Shown here: piece after piece, positions 61,604-64,000 of the stretch
Layout of the letters: every line of letters starts with the position of its first letter
Position numbering within the stretch: position 1 is the stretch's first letter
Assembly (NCBI GenBank): GCA_035940955.1
Contig: DASZEJ010000129.1
Coordinates: 1 to 64,000 of the forward strand
Source of the DNA: CADCVT01 sp035940955
Lineage (GTDB): Bacteria > Actinomycetota > Thermoleophilia > Solirubrobacterales > Solirubrobacteraceae
Direction of reading: 5' to 3'
DNA length: 64,000 bases
Program-made: the position numbers and the translations under genes
The notes under the pieces: generated by a model
Databases searched by the model: none
What the model was told of the DNA's origin: nothing
Seen by the model: only the letters and a program-made list of their open reading frames with translations

Positions 61604-62581
61604 ATGCGGATCGGTGCGTTCGTCGTCCACTACCGGTTCTGGCCGGACGTCCGCGGGACGCTCGACGCGCTGCTCGAGCAGACGCGACCGCCCGACGACG
61701 TCCTCGTGGTCGACGACCGGTCGGACGACGGCTCGGTCGACGCGATCCGCGCCGCCTACCCGGCCGTCGACGTCCTGGAGGCGCCGCGCAACCGCGGCGT
61801 GATCGCCAACTTCCAGGCCGGCATCGACGCGATGCTCGCCCGCGGGGCCGACGCGATCTTCATCCTCACGCACGAGACGCTGCTCGAGCCGGACGCGCTC
61901 GAGGTGCTCGCGCGCCGGCTGGAGGAGGACCCGCGGGTCGGCGAGGTCGCGCCGCTGATCGGCTGGCTGAGCCGGCCGGACGTCGTCTTCTCGGCGGGCG
62001 GGGCGCTGCTCAGCAGGACGTGGGAGAACCCGCACAACGGGATGTACGAGCCGCTGGCGCGCTGGCGCGGGCGCGGGCCGCAGCGCCGGCCGTGGGTCGA
62101 CGGCGCGTGCGTGCTGCTGCGGGCCGAGGCGGTGCGCCAGGCCGGGCCGCTCGAGGTCCGCTACCACCACTACTACGACGACGTCCACCTCGGCGTGCGG
62201 CTCAACCAGCTCGGCTGGCGGGTCGAGTGCCACTGCGACGCCGTCGCCTACCAGCAGCCCGGCGAGCTGGCCGAGTACTACCGCGTCCGCAACCGGCTCG
62301 GCTGGCTGCGCGCCACCGCGCCGCGCCGCGTGTTCAACCGCGCGCTCGCCGGCTACGCGCGGCGCTTCGTCGCCGACCTGCGCGAGGAGCCCGCCCTGGC
62401 CGTCGCCATCGCGCGGGGCGTGCGCGACTTCGCCCTCGGCCGCTGGGGGCCCGCCCCGGAGCGCTACGAGGCCGCGCGGCGGGTCCACGAGCCGAGCATC
62501 GGCGGCGCGATCGACCTCGTGCCCGATCCGCCGGCGGCCGAGCCGCCGGTGGCCGCGCTCGCCACGTCGGACGCCGAGTGA
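61604..62581 (+). CDS. Glycosyltransferase family 2
   Basis: A 325-residue GT-A enzyme. The nucleotide-sugar site VVDDRSDDGSVDAI, the ILTHETLLEPDAL acidic segment, and the catalytic-base region YYDDVHLGVRLNQLGW are visible. Similar to rhamnosyl- or galactofuranosyl-transferases with an N-terminal IGAFVVHYRF strand. No membrane helix. A GTGA overlap links it to a CpsB-type phosphatase, so it probably builds a surface polysaccharide. Confidence 0.88.
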   Translation: MRIGAFVVHYRFWPDVRGTLDALLEQTRPPDDVLVVDDRSDDGSVDAIRAAYPAVDVLEAPRNRGVIANFQAGIDAMLARGADAIFILTHETLLEPDALEVLARRLEEDPRVGEVAPLIGWLSRPDVVFSAGGALLSRTWENPHNGMYEPLARWRGRGPQRRPWVDGACVLLRAEAVRQAGPLEVRYHHYYDDVHLGVRLNQLGWRVECHCDAVAYQQPGELAEYYRVRNRLGWLRATAPRRVFNRALAGYARRFVADLREEPALAVAIARGVRDFALGRWGPAPERYEAARRVHEPSIGGAIDLVPDPPAAEPPVAALATSDAE

Positions 62582-63333
62582 GGGTCGCGTTGCAGAGCGT
62601 CGACCTGCACCTGCACCTCCTGCCGGGGATCGACGACGGCGCGCCCGACGTGCGCACGGCGGTCGCGCACGCGCGGCGGATGGCCGCCGCGGGCGTCGTC
62701 GAGGCGGCGTGCACGCCGCACGTCAAGCACTGCTTCCCGGACGTCGTGGTCGACGAGGTCCCGGACCGCACGGCGGCGCTGCAGGTGGCGCTGGACGACG
62801 CGGGGATCGCGCTGCGGCTGCACGCGGGCGCGGAGCTGGACTGGCGCCGCGCGACCGAGCTGACCGCCGGCGAGCTCGAGGGGATCGCGCTGGGGCCGCC
62901 CGAGCAGCGCTGGGTGCTGCTCGAGGCGCCGTTCGAGGGCGTGCACGAGGGGTTCTGCGCGGTCGCGGAGGAGCTGCTGGAGAGCGGCTACGGCGTGCTG
63001 CTCGCCCACCCGGAGCGCGCGCCCGGCGTGCTCGGCGGCGGCCGGCGGCGGCTGGCCCGGCTGCTCGACGCCGGTTGCCGGCTGCAGGTCAACGCCGCCT
63101 CGCTGGTCGGCGAGCACGGCGCCGAGCCGCGCGCCGCCGCGGTCGCGCTGCTGCGGGCCGGCCGCGTGTTCGCGCTCGCCTCGGACGGGCATCCGGGCAC
63201 CCGCGGCGAGGTGCTCCCGCACGTCGCGCGGCGGGCGCTGCGCGCCGCCGGCGCCCCCGCCGCGGAGCTCGAGCGGCTGATCGCGACCAACCCGCGCCGG
63301 CTGCTGCCGGCCGAGGTGGGCGCGATCCGGTGA
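62578..63333 (+). CDS. CpsB/YwqE-type tyrosine phosphatase (PHP fold)
   Basis: A 251-residue PHP-fold protein. The first metal motif DLHLHLLPGIDDGAPD, the second ACTPHVKH, the LLAHPERAP loop, and ALASDGHPG near the end match CpsB/CapC/YwqE, manganese-dependent protein-tyrosine phosphatases that control capsule synthesis. GTG 62578 overlaps the stop of the glycosyltransferase; TTG 62590 is an alternative. No partner tyrosine kinase is in the window. Confidence 0.88.
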   Translation: MRVALQSVDLHLHLLPGIDDGAPDVRTAVAHARRMAAAGVVEAACTPHVKHCFPDVVVDEVPDRTAALQVALDDAGIALRLHAGAELDWRRATELTAGELEGIALGPPEQRWVLLEAPFEGVHEGFCAVAEELLESGYGVLLAHPERAPGVLGGGRRRLARLLDAGCRLQVNAASLVGEHGAEPRAAAVALLRAGRVFALASDGHPGTRGEVLPHVARRALRAAGAPAAELERLIATNPRRLLPAEVGAIR

Positions 63334-63353
63334 GCGCGCCCTACCCTGGAGGG

Positions 63354-63995
63354 ATGAGCGGACCGGGGCCAGCCCGCAGTGTGAAGATCGGCGAGGACGA
63401 GCGCGGCGGGTGGTCGTCCGACCGGCCGCGCCGCGGGAAGGGCCCGGAGCGGCCCGCCGACATCTCGACGCGCTGCCGCGTGCTGCAGCCGGCCGATCGC
63501 CTGCGCTACTCGCCCGGCAGCCTCGTCGTCGTCGTCTCGGGGTCCGAGGACGACGCCGACCGGCTCGCCCAGCGCGTGTTCGAGGAGCGCGGCGCGGTGC
63601 TGTCGACCGTCAAGGTGCGCGCGCTGCTGGCGGGCAAGGTCGCGGAGGAGGAGATCGACGCGAAGGCCGAGGCGCTGCTCGCGGCGGCCGCCGCCAAGCG
63701 CCTCCAGGCGGGCGACAGCACCGTGGTCGCCGGCAAGTTCCTCGACGCGGCCGAGCGCGAGCCGCTCGTGCGCCTGGCGGCCAGCCTGCGCCGGCCGCGG
63801 CACGTGATCCTCCTCGAGACCGGTCGCGAGCAGACGGGCGACGAGGACCGCCCGAAGCTCAACGAGCTGCGCCGCGCGCTCGACATCGGCGAGCTGGGGT
63901 CGGAGGGGTTCCAGACCGCGCTGCGCCTCGGCGGCGGCGCGGTGGCTGAGCTGAAGCGGATCGTGTTCCGCCCGCCGCCGCGCGACGACGACTGA
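63354..63995 (+). CDS. P-loop-kinase-like protein with a degenerate Walker A motif
   Basis: A 213-residue protein whose strand-loop-helix order (LVVVVSGSEDDADRLAQRVF, then VVAGKFLDAAEREPLVRLAA, then HVILLETGRE) parallels zeta-toxin or polynucleotide-kinase P-loop proteins. Where GxxGxGK(S/T) is expected it reads SGSEDDADR, with no Gly-Lys-Ser/Thr, so nucleotide binding in the usual way is unlikely. The N-terminal 35 residues are basic and probably disordered. ATG 63354 follows GGAGGG, and TACCCT lies 6 nt further up. It ends just before the window edge. The family link is an inference from pattern. Confidence 0.6.
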   Translation: MSGPGPARSVKIGEDERGGWSSDRPRRGKGPERPADISTRCRVLQPADRLRYSPGSLVVVVSGSEDDADRLAQRVFEERGAVLSTVKVRALLAGKVAEEEIDAKAEALLAAAAAKRLQAGDSTVVAGKFLDAAEREPLVRLAASLRRPRHVILLETGREQTGDEDRPKLNELRRALDIGELGSEGFQTALRLGGGAVAELKRIVFRPPPRDDD

Positions 63996-64000
63996 GGGGG

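Overview
The window comes from a very GC-rich actinobacterium. The gene set (an OpcA-coupled Zwf, a six-gene MCE operon without a mycobacterial mce/yrbE layout, a sigma factor fused to an anti-sigma-type zinc finger, a class I DhnA-type aldolase, an initiator tRNA with a C1-U72 mismatch) fits the deep-branching Thermoleophilia (Solirubrobacter/Conexibacter/Patulibacter-like) best. That placement is an inference from gene content, not a phylogeny. Genes are packed tightly; inside operons, ATGA or GTGA stop-start overlaps are the rule. Many first or lone genes have a TAnnnT -10 box 6-9 nt before the start codon and no Shine-Dalgarno sequence, which predicts widespread leaderless transcription.

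Layout. 1-3.6 kb: a membrane protein cut by the window edge and an unassigned three-gene membrane/TPR operon. 3.6-9.9 kb: housekeeping and metabolic genes (thermonuclease, class I FBP aldolase, YbdK-type ligase, a rhomboid-like protein without catalytic His, SelD, a UPF0173 metal hydrolase with a stand-alone Lrp ligand domain, CsaA). 9.9-14.6 kb: a sigma/zinc-finger fusion, an EstB-like serine hydrolase, a Fic/ribbon-helix-helix toxin-antitoxin pair, and tRNA-Leu(TAA). 14.7-22.5 kb: one coupled sugar-phosphate operon (ROK glucokinase, transaldolase, PGI, Gnd, Zwf, OpcA, Pgl) that feeds glucose through the oxidative pentose phosphate pathway. 22.5-33.2 kb: a secreted glycosidase-fold protein facing a six-gene MCE operon plus a small membrane protein; the MCE promoter carries a CRP-like palindrome. 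33.2-40.4 kb: an HxlR-SCP2 regulator, a kappa-GST-like protein, a membrane adenylate/guanylate cyclase, a ThDP enzyme, an in-frame fusion of D-2-hydroxyacid dehydrogenase with Ppx/GppA, and two very small proteins.

40.5-52.2 kb is an accessory island next to the initiator tRNA. It holds a 1248-residue RecD-like helicase with a C-terminal nuclease-like domain, an unknown 235-residue protein, a complete type III restriction-modification pair (mod, res), a small orphan gene, a frameshifted HEPN remnant, and a TrwC-type conjugative relaxase broken by frameshifts whose downstream part lies inverted. Its codon use is visibly less GC-extreme than the flanks. It reads as the remains of an integrated conjugative or mobilizable element that brought in defence genes; no att duplication was found.

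52.3-64 kb: a PrpC-aconitase-PrpD operon (methylcitrate-like, with repeat-bearing insertions in the aconitase), continuing through YrdC/Sua5, Nudix, MFS, amidohydrolase and Rieske genes, then a glycosyltransferase/CpsB phosphatase pair and a P-loop-like protein whose Walker A motif is lost.
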